DNA of 64,000 bases from Russula earlei (taxonomy: Eukaryota; Basidiomycota; Agaricomycetes; Russulales; Russulaceae): assembly GCA_025769875.1 (NCBI GenBank), contig JAGFNK010000079.1, positions 62,001 to 126,000 of the forward strand, read 5' to 3'. Shown piece by piece: positions 34,836 through 46,489 of the stretch. Each line of letters begins with the position of its first letter. Position 1 is the stretch's first letter. The notes under the pieces were generated by a model, which did not search any database, was not told the origin of the DNA, and saw only the letters and a list, made by a program, of their open reading frames with translations. The position numbers and the translations under genes are program-made.

Positions 34836-36542
34836 GGGAAGAGACCCACCGACTAGCGCCTCGAGACTTGCAGTGGAGAAAGTTGAATGTTTGAGCTGAA
34901 TGAGCTGTTCCGACGCTGATCTTATACGTTCTGGGGCTGAGTCGTAGTAATCCTGTTGGTGCATCGGAGACATAAGCTGGTACGTCCGAGTCGGGTGAGC
35001 CAAAACTCACCGTCTCATGTTGTGTATCTCATCTAGATCTCATTCCGATGGATTGGAACAAGTCGAACTCAATACCACATGCTCGTTCGTGCACTTCAAC
35101 CTGTGCCGAGCATAACGTTGCCTAAGCCTAAGCACTAGTCCTACCTAACACTAGATGATAGAGTGGATCCGAGTCGTCTTGGCCTTTTCTGTGAACCTCC
35201 TGCCAGTGCACTACAAGTCTTTGTGCCGGCCACACTTGGTTGTCACAGAGCAAGTTGAGACGAGATGCGCTAGGGTAGCGGACTATCTTCCGGCTCCAAA
35301 GGGCTCACGCGCATACACTTGACCTTGATCTCGGTTTTTGTCTGGAGCACTGACAACTGGCTAGTGGCTGTAACGTGTCGAGTGAGCTGGCCTGAACTAT
35401 TGAGATAAGCAAGACAGAAAATATGGGACGCGATGAGGTCTTCAATTTGCTTCCGATGCGGGCAGATGAGATGGGCACGGACTCGGAACAGCGAACAGCT
35501 ACGATTGAGAAGAACACAGAGAGTACTAGGTAGTACCTCGCCTCGGTTCGTGTGTTGAAGCAGGCGCGTGACGCGCGACGGACCTGCCCGTCTTTGCTCT
35601 CATTCCCAGCATCAGCAGGGCCCAGCTCTCACCTTGGTTACTAGCACCGGACGCGGTCATCGGGGCTACGCATGCGCGACAGGAGGGATGTTTTTATGTA
35701 TTACCGAAGTTCCAGGGTGTTATGTGGGCCCCTCGTCGTCTGTCCGACGACTGCAACGAGGTTGGACTTTACCCGGACGACCATGAGATGCTTTCCCGAC
35801 GTATCGATCCCAGGCGCATACGCAAGCAACGATGAGTGCATTTCGATTTCCAAGAGGTGTTCAGTCTCGATTTCACCCGACATCGTCTCTGCTTCGCCTC
35901 CCATCGCCTCAGCTTCGTCCATCACCGTCTCAGCCACGTCAGCTGCCATCGTCCAGTCTGCGCCCGATCAGTTCGTCGATCCATCGTTTGCGCCGTCCCA
36001 GTTTCCTCAACCAGTGACTTGCAAGCGTGAACACCCTTACAACGGTTTGTCCCCGCCGCCGGTGCCGCCCCTCGATCCACCGTTTTCCCCATCGCCTTTT
36101 TCACCGCATCAGATTTCGTTTCTACCCCTGCTGACTACACTACTTTCCCTGTAGAAAATCTTGTAGGATTGGGTAGAATAAATATTGTGCTTCAAAAGAA
36201 TGAATGAATGTAACGCTTCCTCGTCCTTCAATATTTGCGCTTGTCATGCAGCGTTATCTCGCCAAACAAGTGTGGGCGTCCCACTAATCAAGGAGAGTAG
36301 GCGTAGTACGATAGATGAGCGGACTTTCCGCTTGGAGAATGGCTGGGTTCTGTGCAAAAGTATACTGTACTTGGGTCTTGATGCGTACAGCAACTGGCAG
36401 TGGCCACGGGTATCGTCATACGTCGGTGGTGGAGGGGAGAGATTGGATGACCATTCAGCTTACAATCGCATTACGATGGTTATATCTTTCGCTGACTTCT
36501 GCATGAAGATGTTTTTAACCTAAAATGTCACATATGCATGTG

Positions 36543-38001
36543 TTAACATCCAAATTCGTACTTGGCAAGTGGGATAACCATGATGGTTTCAGCATCTTTC
36601 CCTTTGGGCATGCCCATATTCCTCCAACAAGGTGCACATAGGATGCACGGACTCTCACCAAGGCGCACATCTCCAACAATCGAGTATACGCCCGGAACTT
36701 TGGAACATGCCCGACAATTTCCAAGTAGTGGAGGGGTCAATTGGGAAGTGAGCGGATACCCAGTGGGAGGATCATGTGGATGAAACAAACTAAACAAACA
36801 GGTCAACGAGGCCGTGGGTATTAGGAATGGTAAAGACATGCCGAATCTGATCGATGACTAGGAAGTGCTCGCAATTGCCTCGATGCAAGAGCCAATATGG
36901 GTAGTTGAGACGGAGCGAGAGTGAGGAGAAGGGGGTGTCATGCATTTTCGAGCCGAGGGTGAGCGGATCCGAGATAGCAACAAGGCTGCTAGAACGCCAC
37001 AAGCGGCCATCGACCAGAGTTCGCGATGGACAACGTGGGTGCATACCTGGCATAATCGGTTCTTGTCAAACCATCTCCGTAGGCTGTACCTTCGATCACC
37101 ACGACGCATCCACCGGGATGCTTCGAGGGACCGGGTTCGTACCCAACGAATGTGCCATCCAGCGTGGATTCGTCGGACAGCTCGTTCGAAGTGCACGGTA
37201 TGACGTCATAGAGTTCCCCGAGGGTATTGGAAGACAACACCGCATGCTGGGAGCTGCGATATACGAAGTTGTATGACCAGGAAAGGCGGTTGTATACACT
37301 GATTGTCACGACGGCGGAAAGCGCGGCAGCGGCAGACCCGTTCTTCGCGCGCTTCTTCTCGTAGCCATCAGCTGAAAGAAGGGCGGGGTTGCGATTAAGG
37401 AGACTCACGATCTCTGTCAGCGTATTGATATCTGAATTTTTGGGACCTCTGATGAAGACCGCCGCTTCCTGCGGTAACCTAGGCCCGTTAAATATGCTCG
37501 TCATAACGGAACAACAAGTCAGGAACGTGCATACGGCCAACTGTTTAGCTTGATATTCGCTAGGCCGTCCTTCAGAGCGATGAGGTTGGGGGTATCCTCC
37601 AGCTCTGAGACAACTTCGCGTTTTCGTTTACGCTTCCCCGATGAACTTCGGTCTGCCAGGTCATAGGTGGTATTGACTGATGTGTCATGAACGTGTCTTG
37701 CATGGACATAGAGACGTGGATCGTCGAATATATCAGAGAGTTTTGACCTGATATCATCTATGCTTGGGCAATATTAACGTCCGGACCAGCCATTTTTACG
37801 AGGGACCTACTTGCACTCAGATACAATGGAGTCCTGCGAGGGGTTTACACCTCCTGCAACTTGTTGAGGGGAGGCTGGCGCCGCGGATGCACATGCCACA
37901 TTGTCACGAGCACTACCCAGGAATTCGCCGATGTGGATGGGCTCCGATGGTGGGCCAATAAGTGATTCATTGGATGCTGCCGACCATGTCACTGAGCTCA
38001 T
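36543..38001 (-). CDS. SNAPC3: snRNA-activating protein complex subunit 3 (SNAPC3-like)
   Basis: Exons 38001-37811, 37762-37535, 37478-37047, 36988-36842 and 36789-36543 give 414 residues. The conserved C-terminal half shows ITVSVYNRLSW, YRSSQHAVLSSNTLGELYDV, IPCTSNE, GCVVVIEGTAYGDG, LNYPYWLLHRGNCEHFLVID and a zinc-binding end with CRACSKVPG, RLGESPCILCAPCW and IPLAKYEFGC. SNAPC3 (SNAP50) contacts the proximal sequence element of snRNA promoters. The N-terminal half carries a basic motif (GKRKRKRE). The last intron (36790-36841) begins with GC (GCATGT) and is needed to join QIR to LFHPHDPPTGYP. An in-frame ATG 54 bp upstream (38055) is an alternative start. Confidence 0.86.
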
Positions 38002-38105
38002 TAGGGTCACGTCACAAAGAGCGAGGTGAAGGGCTTGACCATGGATGCACCACATGTGACACCAATAAATGAATTCGAAGGATTATCCGCCTCCTCAAAA
38101 ATTGC

Positions 38106-38149
38106 AACCAGGATATAAACCAACAGCCGTGTTGGTTTATATCCTGGTT
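38106..38149. repeat. Perfect 20-bp inverted repeat with 4-nt loop
   Basis: Arms 38106-38125 and 38130-38149 are exact reverse complements, loop GCCG. The left arm carries TATAAA on the plus strand (38114-38119) and the right arm gives TATAAA on the minus strand (38141-38136). It lies between the divergent SNAPC3 and NPC2-like genes, 51-105 bp upstream of the two possible SNAPC3 start codons and about 330 bp upstream of the NPC2-like start. It could be a bidirectional TATA element, a cruciform or transcript hairpin, or a fold-back copying product. Confidence 0.95.
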
Positions 38150-38447
38150 ATGATTTTGTTTTGTGAAGAAAGGAAACGTTTTTAAGATGTACTCAACGCG
38201 TGTCGAACACGAACACCTGGACGCCGGGCGATCGGACCGGATCGAGCTTCTGCCTGTTTAGGACACGCTCACAAAGACAAAGACGAAAATGACAAAAGGC
38301 AGTGTTAGATTACAATTTTGGTGCTTACAGTACGTCACGTGTCACAAGATTCGCTCACGTCACGCTCCTGGTACAAATCTCTTCCCTTCCAAGTCGGGTT
38401 GACACTCGACCTGCTCTTCGTACTTCTTCGAATCTTTGTCCCTCCTC

Positions 38448-39216
38448 ATGGCCCGCCTCTTATTTTTGACTCATTTTCTTGTATCTTTTCTTGCTTCAAC
38501 CAATGTGATTGCGCAGCTTTCCTCTCAACAGCCAGTTGTTCATCAAGATGGCCCTCTCCACACCACAGACCGTTGGAGTTGGGTTGATTGCGGTCAGTCA
38601 TATACATAGCATGTGCATTGCCCACAGCCTCATAGTCTCGTCCTCTTCAAGGCTCGTCCAGTGATGTTGTCCGAATTGAGTCCATCAACGTCTCCCCCTG
38701 ACCCTCCAAAACCTGGTCAGAATTTGACTGTCACCGTTCGCGCCACAGCACAGGAACGGATTGAGGTGCGTCCGCCGTGTGCCGGTCGTTTATGCTCCTC
38801 ACTGATGACGCCCCTTCTCCAAGGAGGGTGCATTTGCAGATGTTCTTGTGAAACTGGGCCTTATCAAGTTATTGCACAAGGAATTCGACTTATGTCAAGA
38901 GGCGTATGTTTTCGTACCGTTGACCATCTTAATACACCTTAATTTGCCTCTAGGCGCGATGCGCAGGCCAGTATTCAGTGCCCCGTTGATTCTGGGGAAT
39001 ATGTGGTGGAGCACACCGTTGCTCTCCCGAAAGAGGTCCCGCAAGGTGGGCTACCCCCATTATGCCTCTTGTTATTCTGATTTGATTTCTTTTTCCTTAG
39101 CCAAGTTCACGATCAATGCACGTGGTTATACAGTAGATCAGGATGATCTGTTCTGCGTCGATCTAAAGGTCGATTTCATGAAGAGGCCGTTCCCCAAGTT
39201 TTCTCTGGGCTGGTAA
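38448..39216 (+). CDS. NPC2: ML-domain lipid-transfer protein (NPC2 type), with a frame break
   Basis: Exons 38448-38592, 38652-38765, 38824-38903, 38954-39045 and 39101-39216, about 181 residues if bridged. A signal peptide (MARLLFLTHFLVSFLASTNV) precedes the ML domain: WSWVDCG, VSPDPPKPGQNLTVTV, ADVLVKLGLIKLLHKEFDLC, SIQCPVDSGEYVVEHTVALP and DDLFCVDLKVDFMKRPF. This is the fungal NPC2/PG-PI transfer protein, a lumenal sterol or phospholipid carrier of the vacuole/secretory path; conserved cysteines are present. In the second exon a run of five C at 38695-38699 gives one base more than VSPDPPKPG needs, so the literal frame stops there. A homopolymer error is the likely cause. Confidence 0.86.
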
Positions 39217-39625
39217 TCGAATCATGATTGTATTCCTCGTAACAGGGGTTCTTCCTCGATGTGCGTTGCATGTCCTCCTTCCTTTATATACGGATGTCAT
39301 ATCAGCTAGCGTCGTATGATATCGATATCTCGATGTTTTTGTTCAAATTATCACTCGCATACTGCTTAACCAGCCTTGCAATAGATGAAAGTTGGTTCTT
39401 TTTCTGTCGACTTTGGGTCCAGCAACGCATGAACGAGTAAATAAGGACGTCGCCTCATGCATAAATGCGCCGCTTCCCCGGATAAAGCAAGGCACAGCCA
39501 TGCCTTAGTGCATGGCTGACAACAACCGCCTTTGCACTGATTACTCTTTAAATGACAAGAAGGTTGGGCAGGATCACCCTCATCGTACTTTCCCCCTCCT
39601 CCACTCCCTTAGTCACGGTCACAAA
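39217..39625. other. Intergenic
   Basis: About 410 bp between two plus-strand genes; 39300-39380 is AT-rich. No gene seen. Confidence 0.5.
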
Positions 39626-40037
39626 ATGCCTAACAATTACGATGTCGCCTTCCGGTTCGTGAACGACACGCAATGGACCGCCACCTTGGAAGCCTGGGGT
39701 CCTAACCCTCGTGGACGGGATAGCGGAGTGATGCTCATTCTCCGACCACAAGAAGGGGTCGCGTTTATGCAGAGTGCAAACTTATCCTACTATTACTGTG
39801 TTCGCCACCACGGAATCGAGACTGGTTTTTCGTAGGTTCTCAGACGAAGTAGTCTGCTCCTCTGCTGAAGCTGATAAACCTAGTGCGAAGATCGTTGTGG
39901 ACACGCTAACGAACATTTCGGAGGTGGTGCCGCACGCACTCCCGGCCAATTACTCAACCATCACGCCTCTCTCTCCTAAAGCGGGTGTCACAGTCAGAAG
40001 ATATCGTCCGCTAACGCACTATGTGAATGGATGGTAG
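39626..40037 (+). CDS. Small unknown protein, copy 1 of a two-gene family
   Basis: Exons 39626-39831 and 39884-40037 give 119 residues. It begins MPNNYDVAFRFVNDTQWTAT, continues GVMLILRPQEGVAFMQSANL, and after the phase-2 intron reads AKIVVDTLTNISEVVPH and ends in KAGVTVRRYRPLTHYVNGW. No signal peptide, membrane segment or known domain is visible; predicted beta-rich from alternating hydrophobic residues. A paralog lies at 47520-47926 with the same architecture: exon 1 differs by only three bases, the intron interrupts the same Ser codon in phase 2, and YDVAFRFVND / YEVLLVFTND, LILRPQEGV / VLLQPAEAV and GVTVRRYR / PVTVDRIWRDYR correspond. Likely a basidiomycete-specific cytosolic family; function unknown. 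Confidence 0.65.
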
Positions 40038-40385
40038 ATTGTTTAGAGCTATGCATCGTTCACTGTCTTACGAGCTCTTTCTTTACCAGACTCGGTAACT
40101 ATAAAATCCCTATCCACCTGGAGGATGTTGGGCCAGTGGCGTGCCAGAAGGACGAGTAATGAATGAGAGGAGGGTGGTTGCCTCTCGAGAGGGTTGTTCT
40201 CACGGTTTCTTTGTTTCACTCCAATCTGCATTAGCACCGTATACTACGACTACACAACACACAGGAGTGTCCATAAAGAACCCTGTGGTTAAAGAAAAGC
40301 TTGCTTTCAAATAAACGTTATCTAGTTCGAGCTTCGATCGGACACCGGGTCCAAAAAGTCGCGAGTGACTAGAACGACGCCCCCA
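40038..40385. other. Intergenic
   Basis: About 350 bp upstream of MED5, which should hold its promoter. No gene or clear motif seen. Confidence 0.45.
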
Positions 40386-43300
40386 ATGTCACTCGCAGAC
40401 CTCACTCGCAATGCCTTTCAAAGCGGTCTTTCCCCAGGAAAGGTGAATATTTACTTGCGTTCCCCAAACAAGAGATTCAACGCTTGATTTTCGTTGTCAG
40501 TGGGTTAGCTTGTGTCAAATGTTTCTTTGGCGCGGCCCGGCGAACGCACCGCACACTCTCGCATCGGCAAGCTCAGAGGCAGAGATCAGCAGTGAGTCGT
40601 TATATGTCTGACGAGAAATGTAACGGGCTAGACCTTTCTCAGGTTCGGTCCTTATGCTCTTTGAGTATTACCCTGGGGACGCCGTGCTACAAGCATACCT
40701 GAAGGATGCCATACAAAGCAGGCTAGTATCTCTCCCAACCTTCACTGCAACATTTCTTCTGGCTGCCCGATCGAGAGCACTACGCGAGCCAGCGACCCTA
40801 AGCCTCCTGTGCAAGACCATCCAGCAAGCCCGTATTTGGCCAGACCCGTCGCTGGCTCCTGCAACCTTACTCCCAGAGGATCCAGACCTTGCCTTAGGCA
40901 CAATCCGAGACGCATTGGAACTATTACGAACGACCTATGACCCCATACTTCCACCTCATCATTTCCAGCGAGTCGTAGCGCCTGTTCAAAATCTTGTCAT
41001 GTCCTTGACACATCCAACTCCCAACTTTCCCAATGCATCTGGGGCGCTCGCACTGGAGTGTATTCAAAGCATTAAAGACCTCCTCCTCCACGCATTTGCA
41101 CTCGACCATAACCTAAGGCAGCCCCTCGAGAACCTCGCTCTTTCTCTGAGTCTTTTCCTGGGTGAAAATGCAAGTTTAAATTCCCGACGATCGGTGTCTA
41201 GCACGCGGTCAGCATTTGGACCAGTCGACATCCTTGGGCCAGGATTCGAAAACGACATCACAACCTGTAGCCTTCTCCTTTTTCATCTGGTAAGTTGGTT
41301 GGCTTTGTGAATGCGTCTGCTGGGCGACTTTGAGAGGTATATCCCGTCACGTTTAGATCGTTGACCGAGCAAAGGCATATGGGTCGGGACATGATAGTCA
41401 TGCCACTGCGTTACTAGTCGCGACCTTTCGAGTGACTGCATGGTCGTTGCAGAGATTTTTTATCCAGCTCTTTCAGTCCGCTCTCACCTGTTTATCAACG
41501 GACTTGTCACCTGTGACGAGCAGGCGGCCACTCTCATTGTGGAACGCCTTTCTCGCTGGCCGTGTGAGTACGTCGCTTGCGTCGTGCTCACTACTCCTTC
41601 ACCCAAGAACAATCATGTCAGCTTCCTCGCTTATTGGTATCATTTGAACGAGCTTTGGGAATGGATAAAATTTCCCAAACGGAATACGTTCGTTTTTCGC
41701 CTAGCGTCTCGTTCCCGTGAACTCAGGTCATCTGTCTAGCGTGCGGCTCTGCGGGAAGCTTGGGGCGCGCTTGCTCTCGGGGACCCTCTCACTTCTACAT
41801 TAGAAAACATGTGGTCTCTCGTAGAGCCCAGTCATTCACTCGAAAATACAGACAAGTGAGAGACCCTCTCTTCTTTGAATGACACTGCTGATGCCCTCTG
41901 CATAGGCCAGTCTCGTTTACACGGGCCTTTACATACCAACTGCTTTCCTCTGGCCTTCTCGATCAGACCTTCGCTCTCAGAATAGATCCAAGCCTTTCCG
42001 GAGAGAGCCCGTCTCGTCTACAGACTGAGGCGCGCGAAGCCGGCGCCGATTTCGGGGTAAATGGCTCGCTTGGCTCGTGACCATAGCTCATCATGAGGGA
42101 ATAGCATTATCTGAATCAAAAGGTTTCTTCTGATCTGAATACAACTGACGCACAAATTCTCCTGCAAAGGATATACTCGGACCCCATTTCCCATGCGACA
42201 TTCGCCGAAACCGTCCGTAAAGTACGCCTCTATCAGACACTAATTTTCCCAAGTAAGCCGCTGATGTTAATCGTAAGCGCTTTCAAGCTGCATCGTCTAG
42301 CCTGGATGTCGAGACACTTGGTCACATATCAAGAGTTCTCTCTGCGAACGAGACCGCTCTGGATCTGGTTTCCTTGCACATTGAGTTGTTGTCGTTGGTA
42401 TCAAGTGCCCTAGGCTTCGTGGAAGAGTACGATTGTGAAGCTGTTGGTGCGTGAGGGAACATATTGACATGTGGGTGCAGACATAGTTCGCAGGTGATCC
42501 CCAAAGCGCTGTCGGCAACCTTGGTGATATTGTCCTATTCGCTCAGCTAGCAATGGCGAGATTTAAGGTATTTGAAGGTCACTCTGGGGTCCTCAGCACA
42601 TTCAACATTTTCCAGGTCTCGGACACACTAAAACACAAGAACAAGTCCCTTGACATAAGCTATCTTCGAAGAACCGACGCTATTCTCATGCCGACAACGA
42701 CTTCACCGGAGGCCAGGGCTTTAATGACTTGGTTCAAAGCACTATTCGATAAAAACAGCGAAGGCATCGAAGATGGGGTTCTTCGGCAAGTACCCTGTTG
42801 GATTTCCCCTCCTTTTACGATGCGATACCTCTTTCAGTTCAACGCGTCCAAAGACTCTGTTGGCAATAGCTGCGACAGTGTTTCTACAGGCCCTCAGGGC
42901 CGCCGCGGAACGAAAACTCGACCTCGACGTGCTCAATAATGGAATATCCTACTTCTTGGGGCCGCTGCTTGGATGGACACTTCCGGGTATCGTGCTGGCG
43001 CTTGTGAGACATATCAGACTGACAAGGTAGTATCAACTTCTCGTCCACGCAAGCCATGATGACTGACTTGGATCAGGTTCCAGTCGACGCAGCACTTAAA
43101 TGTTCTGCGCACTGTCATGTTATCGCCGAATGTCCCGCGGCCTGTGTTGACTCTCTGCGGACCAAGTGTAGTGAGATTACTGTCAGAATGGCGGGGTGGT
43201 ACCCTTCCCTTCGACGTCGCTGCTCTGCGGCTAGATGTCATCAAAGTTACCGGTCTCACGGTCCCAGGTTCGGTATCTCCATCCATGTCTACGAGATTCC

Positions 43301-43913
43301 CCGCTCACTGGGACCCAAAGAACCGATCTTGAACAACTCCTCCCTACATGGGGCTGACCAGTCGCGTAGGGCTATTCGGATTGCCCTCGCTCTGATTCAA
43401 TCCGGCAAGCCTCCGTTCCTCAACGTCACTGCCTGTTTGGCTGAAACACCCGCAACCGAGTTCCTCCAAACGTTCTGGTTCGAGCTCAATATGACCATCA
43501 AGACGGACGCGACGGCGGATGCCGCCAAACGCTTGGCCGTCTTCATCCTCGCGACACCTCGTGCCCCGCGGACGCCACAACTGTTACCGATATTTCTGCA
43601 CAACGTACTGCCGTCCCTCATCGATAGATTCGACAACCCCAAGCTCGGACAGGCCATCGCCGGAGACCTTGAACTCCTGATCGCCATCATCTCATCGTCC
43701 TTGATGGCGGCGTTGCAGTTGGAGCGGGCTCTATACGCGACCAGCGGCGAACAGACATACGCGCTCGGTTCGTCGAGCTCCTCCATGGCCAGTAGGCTCG
43801 CACTGGATCTGCGCAATCGGAAAAGTAGTTCGAAAGGGAAACTGATTGCTCAGCGATTGACATCGTCACAAATTTTCGTTACGAACTTTCCTGTATTCAA
43901 AACTGAGATCTGA
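40386..43913 (+). CDS. MED5: Mediator complex subunit 5 (Med5/Nut1)
   Basis: Fourteen exons (40386-40442, 40501-40591, 40643-41289, 41357-41563, 41622-41687, 41740-41855, 41906-42056, 42105-42221, 42278-42446, 42494-42567, 42616-42785, 42838-43026, 43077-43272, 43362-43913) give 933 residues with every phase agreeing. It starts MSLADLTRNAFQSGLSPGKW and consists almost wholly of helical repeats; landmarks are YYPGDAVLQAYLKDAIQSRL and DVLNNGISYFLGPLLGWTLP. Med5 is a tail-module subunit of Mediator. The intron 42786-42837 begins with GC (GCAAGT) and is required to stay in the conserved frame. The intron 41688-41739 (donor GTTCGT) and 43273-43361 (89 nt) are weaker calls. Size suits fungal Med5. 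Confidence 0.87.
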
Positions 43914-43943
43914 TTGCGTGGAAAAAAGTGGTGACCGTGTTCA

Positions 43944-43963
43944 GTATCGTATCGTATCGTATC
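43944..43963 (+). repeat. GTATC pentanucleotide repeat
   Basis: Four perfect tandem copies of GTATC in the convergent 3' flank between MED5 and the TFIIF-beta gene. Confidence 0.85.
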
Positions 43964-44125
43964 GAAGGACTCGAGTGATATATAATATTACATTCCATAA
44001 TGTGTGACCTTGCTGAAGCGGCGTCAGGAATCTGGAGCGGTGAACAAGACGAAGGCGATGGTACAATATCATACGCAATGATGCAAACGAAAAGTGATGG
44101 ATATGCATACCTATGGGCTTGACTG

Positions 44126-45362
44126 CTACTCCACGACCTCTTCCATGTCATCATCCTCCTCCTCATCCTCCTCTTCTTCTTCATCGTAGTCGTCCATGGA
44201 AGCATCCGTATTCGAGGGTTGGGATGCATACAACCCTTCCGTCTTTACCTGCTCAAGAAAAAGAAAAACACTGAGTTCATGCAAACCATCTTGTGAAATG
44301 AAACGTACCCCATCACCCTTAAAGCTCGGCATGAGCTCCCAGGTGCCGTTGAACTCGCCGCTGCGATGCAAAAATGCGATCTCGCACAGCACCTCCTTCA
44401 GATACACCTCCGGTTGCTGTGTCCTCTCCCTCAGAAGCTTGATCGGCCACTGTTCGCGTTCTCGGAAGAGTGCGAAGAGAGCATCCAGAAGCTGGTTGCG
44501 AGGCATGCGCGCCATGCGCTCGTACTGTCCTTTCTGTGGCTTGACCTTTGTGCGCTATAAGAAAGAAAAAAGAAAAAAAAATCCACCACCGACCGGCAGG
44601 CCGGCGATGTGATGAGCAGGTCTGCTCACCCTAAAAGGGTGAAGATGACAGAAGCGAAGCCACGTATCACTCACCGTGAGGTCCGCGAAACCCGCCGCAG
44701 ACGAGATGCCGCTGCTGAGCATCTTCCCGCCTCCGCGCCCCGCGCTGGCCCCGTCCATGAGCCCGACGCGCGCCGACCGCTCGTTTGCAGCTGCGCCGCG
44801 CTCCGTGAGGCGGCGTTCGTATCGCCCGGTCATGCGCGGACGCAGATTGCACTCGTGCTTGACTTTTCCCGTCATGATCGTCGTGCGCGCGCGACCTATG
44901 CCCGACGGCGATTTGGCTCGCTCCGCAACGACGACCTGGTTGTGTACGTCCTGATTGACCATGTCGAGCTCGTAGATGTCATCGTCCCCACCGTCATCCG
45001 GTGGCACGACGACGACGATGCGTGGAGGTGCGCCCGGTGGGACGTCGTATATGCGGATTTTGGCCAGCTGGACGCCCTCGGTGTCGAACTTGGACCAGCG
45101 TTCCATAAGGAATTTCGGGATCTGGCCAGAATGAGATCAGCTTTGCGGGCAGGTTGTAACGAGTGAAGTGGTATACCTTTACAAGCCAGACTCTACCATG
45201 ACCAGATTCGAGCATGATATGCTCATCAGGATCTGGCTGTGAGTCATCGTCGTTTTGAGATCCGAGAGCATCAAACGGTTTCTTCTCTTCGTCGGCAGTA
45301 ATAACTCTTCCATGGTTGAGGCGACGAGAGTGAAAGAAGCATAAGAGAGGTCGCTTAGTCAT
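44126..45362 (-). CDS. TFG2: Transcription factor IIF subunit beta (Tfg2/RAP30)
   Basis: Exons 45362-45177, 45121-44675, 44554-44309 and 44248-44126 give 333 residues. Landmarks are DPDEHIMLESGHGRVWLVKI and PKFLMERWSKFDTEG (TFIIF-beta N-terminal dimerisation part), the RTKVKPQKGQYERMARMPRN helix and the C-terminal winged helix (QLLDALFALFREREQWPIKL, LRERTQQPEVYLKEVLCEIA), then an acidic end of nearly pure Glu/Asp. It binds RNA polymerase II within the pre-initiation complex. The start is uncertain: 45362 is the only in-frame ATG of the first exon; most relatives begin close to the EEKKPFD motif. The 120-nt intron 44555-44674 is long for this window. Confidence 0.88.
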
Positions 45363-45528
45363 CAATTGGTCTGACCTCGGAGAGCGTGACTGACATGTAA
45401 TTTTGTGACGTGTGACATACCGTAAGCAGCACAGCAGCCTGGGCCAGGCAGTGTCATGAACGAGATGAGACCTTCGAGACCGCTGGCGGGCGCCACGCTA
45501 CCCTTTCCACTTAACTTCACCCACCAGA

Positions 45529-46489
45529 ATGAAGCCTCGAGAATATTGTTGCTGCGCAATTCCAGTCGTCAACTTTGGGATCTATTCAACCCTTATAGAA
45601 CAATTTGTGCTGGGTATAGTGGCTGGTACCCTAAGCGTTGGTACCCCAGAAAGTAAGAGCCTCTTATTCTTCCCTGTTCATCCCTGAGACCCGCTGCGCA
45701 GTCGTCGGTGCTTCAACTCCTTCGTTTTCCCGTTGGGTTTTTGCCATCATCTGCTATGTCGGTGCCATGATTCAAGTACTCGGTTTCATTGGCGTCGTCA
45801 GGGTATGAGCTCTTCGTCGTCCCCGCTCTTGATTGCTCACTTCTGGTGTGTGCAGGAAAAACCCATACTTTACAGAAGATACACTACTTTGCACGCCCTT
45901 ATCACAGTAGCTGCTTTCTCCGTCGCAGCTGTCTGGATTGGTATTTCGGCTTCTCGACACAACACTGCTAAAAGCAACTGTGAACAAAAGTTCTTCACGG
46001 CAACATCTGACATTACGTCTGAGGGTCAAACGATGTGTGAGATCTTCCCATGGGTGGACATCGGCCTCATGGGTGGGCTGTGGGTTCTCTTGGCCATATC
46101 TCAGGTACGCTACCTTGTCGTCGTCGCTGGGCCCCCCTAAACCGATTCAGGCCTACTTCTTTTCTATCGTTTCTGGATATGGGGTCGGCCAACGTCTGGA
46201 CCACGAGAAATTAAAATCGACGTATTCCATGGCGGGCCTCAACAGCGACCTTGGCCTAGCGAATCGTTCGGAACCTTGGGATTTGCCGGTGCCCCAACGT
46301 GGAGATGGCCGCGGGCACGCTCGATATGAAAGCGACACAAGCGATGTTGTCATGCTCGAAGACACGTATAATGGTCCCCAGGAAGCGATTCCTGTACCTA
46401 CGTTCGCTCCGACAGGCCACCCGAGCCAATCTAATCAGTACGAGGAGTACAGGTACCCCTATTATCAGGGTCCTCAGGGACCGCGATGA
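45529..46489 (+). CDS. Conserved four-TM membrane protein of Agaricomycetes
   Basis: Exons 45529-45652, 45702-45802, 45856-46104 and 46151-46489 give 270 residues. The start MKPREYCCCAIPVVNFGIYS is followed by four membrane segments: IYSTLIEQFVLGIVAGTLSV, RWVFAIICYVGAMIQVLGFI, LHALITVAAFSVAAVWIGIS and DIGLMGGLWVLLAISQAYFF. The third loop carries paired cysteines (SNCEQKF, TMCEIFP). The C-terminal 110 residues are soluble, Pro/Tyr-rich and likely cytosolic (YEEYRYPYYQGPQGPR end). The tri-cysteine N-terminus could be acylated. I know this as a conserved basidiomycete membrane protein without assigned function; the topology resembles MARVEL/tetraspan proteins but I cannot place it. Divergent from TFIIF-beta, 166 bp apart. 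Confidence 0.78.

Larger units (their letters stand above)
33063..36542. other. Gene-poor 3.5-kb region
   Basis: No protein family is recognised here. Long open frames exist (minus strand 33199-33876, 225 codons; plus strand 35672-36154, Ser/Pro-rich, about 160 codons) but none has a known domain or a convincing start and splice structure. The region contains two related segments listed separately (33461-33645 and 34621-34835). It may hold decayed or lineage-specific genes or long untranslated regions. Confidence 0.45.

Noticed and set aside
35672..36154. Ser/Pro/Ala-rich plus-strand open frame
   Set aside because: Low-complexity composition with imperfect SAS-type repeats, no known family and no clear promoter or intron; left as part of the gene-poor block.
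39626..40037. Apparent one-base frame break in the small unknown protein
   Set aside because: A 52-nt intron (39832-39883) with a good branch point joins the frames and matches the intron of its paralog exactly.
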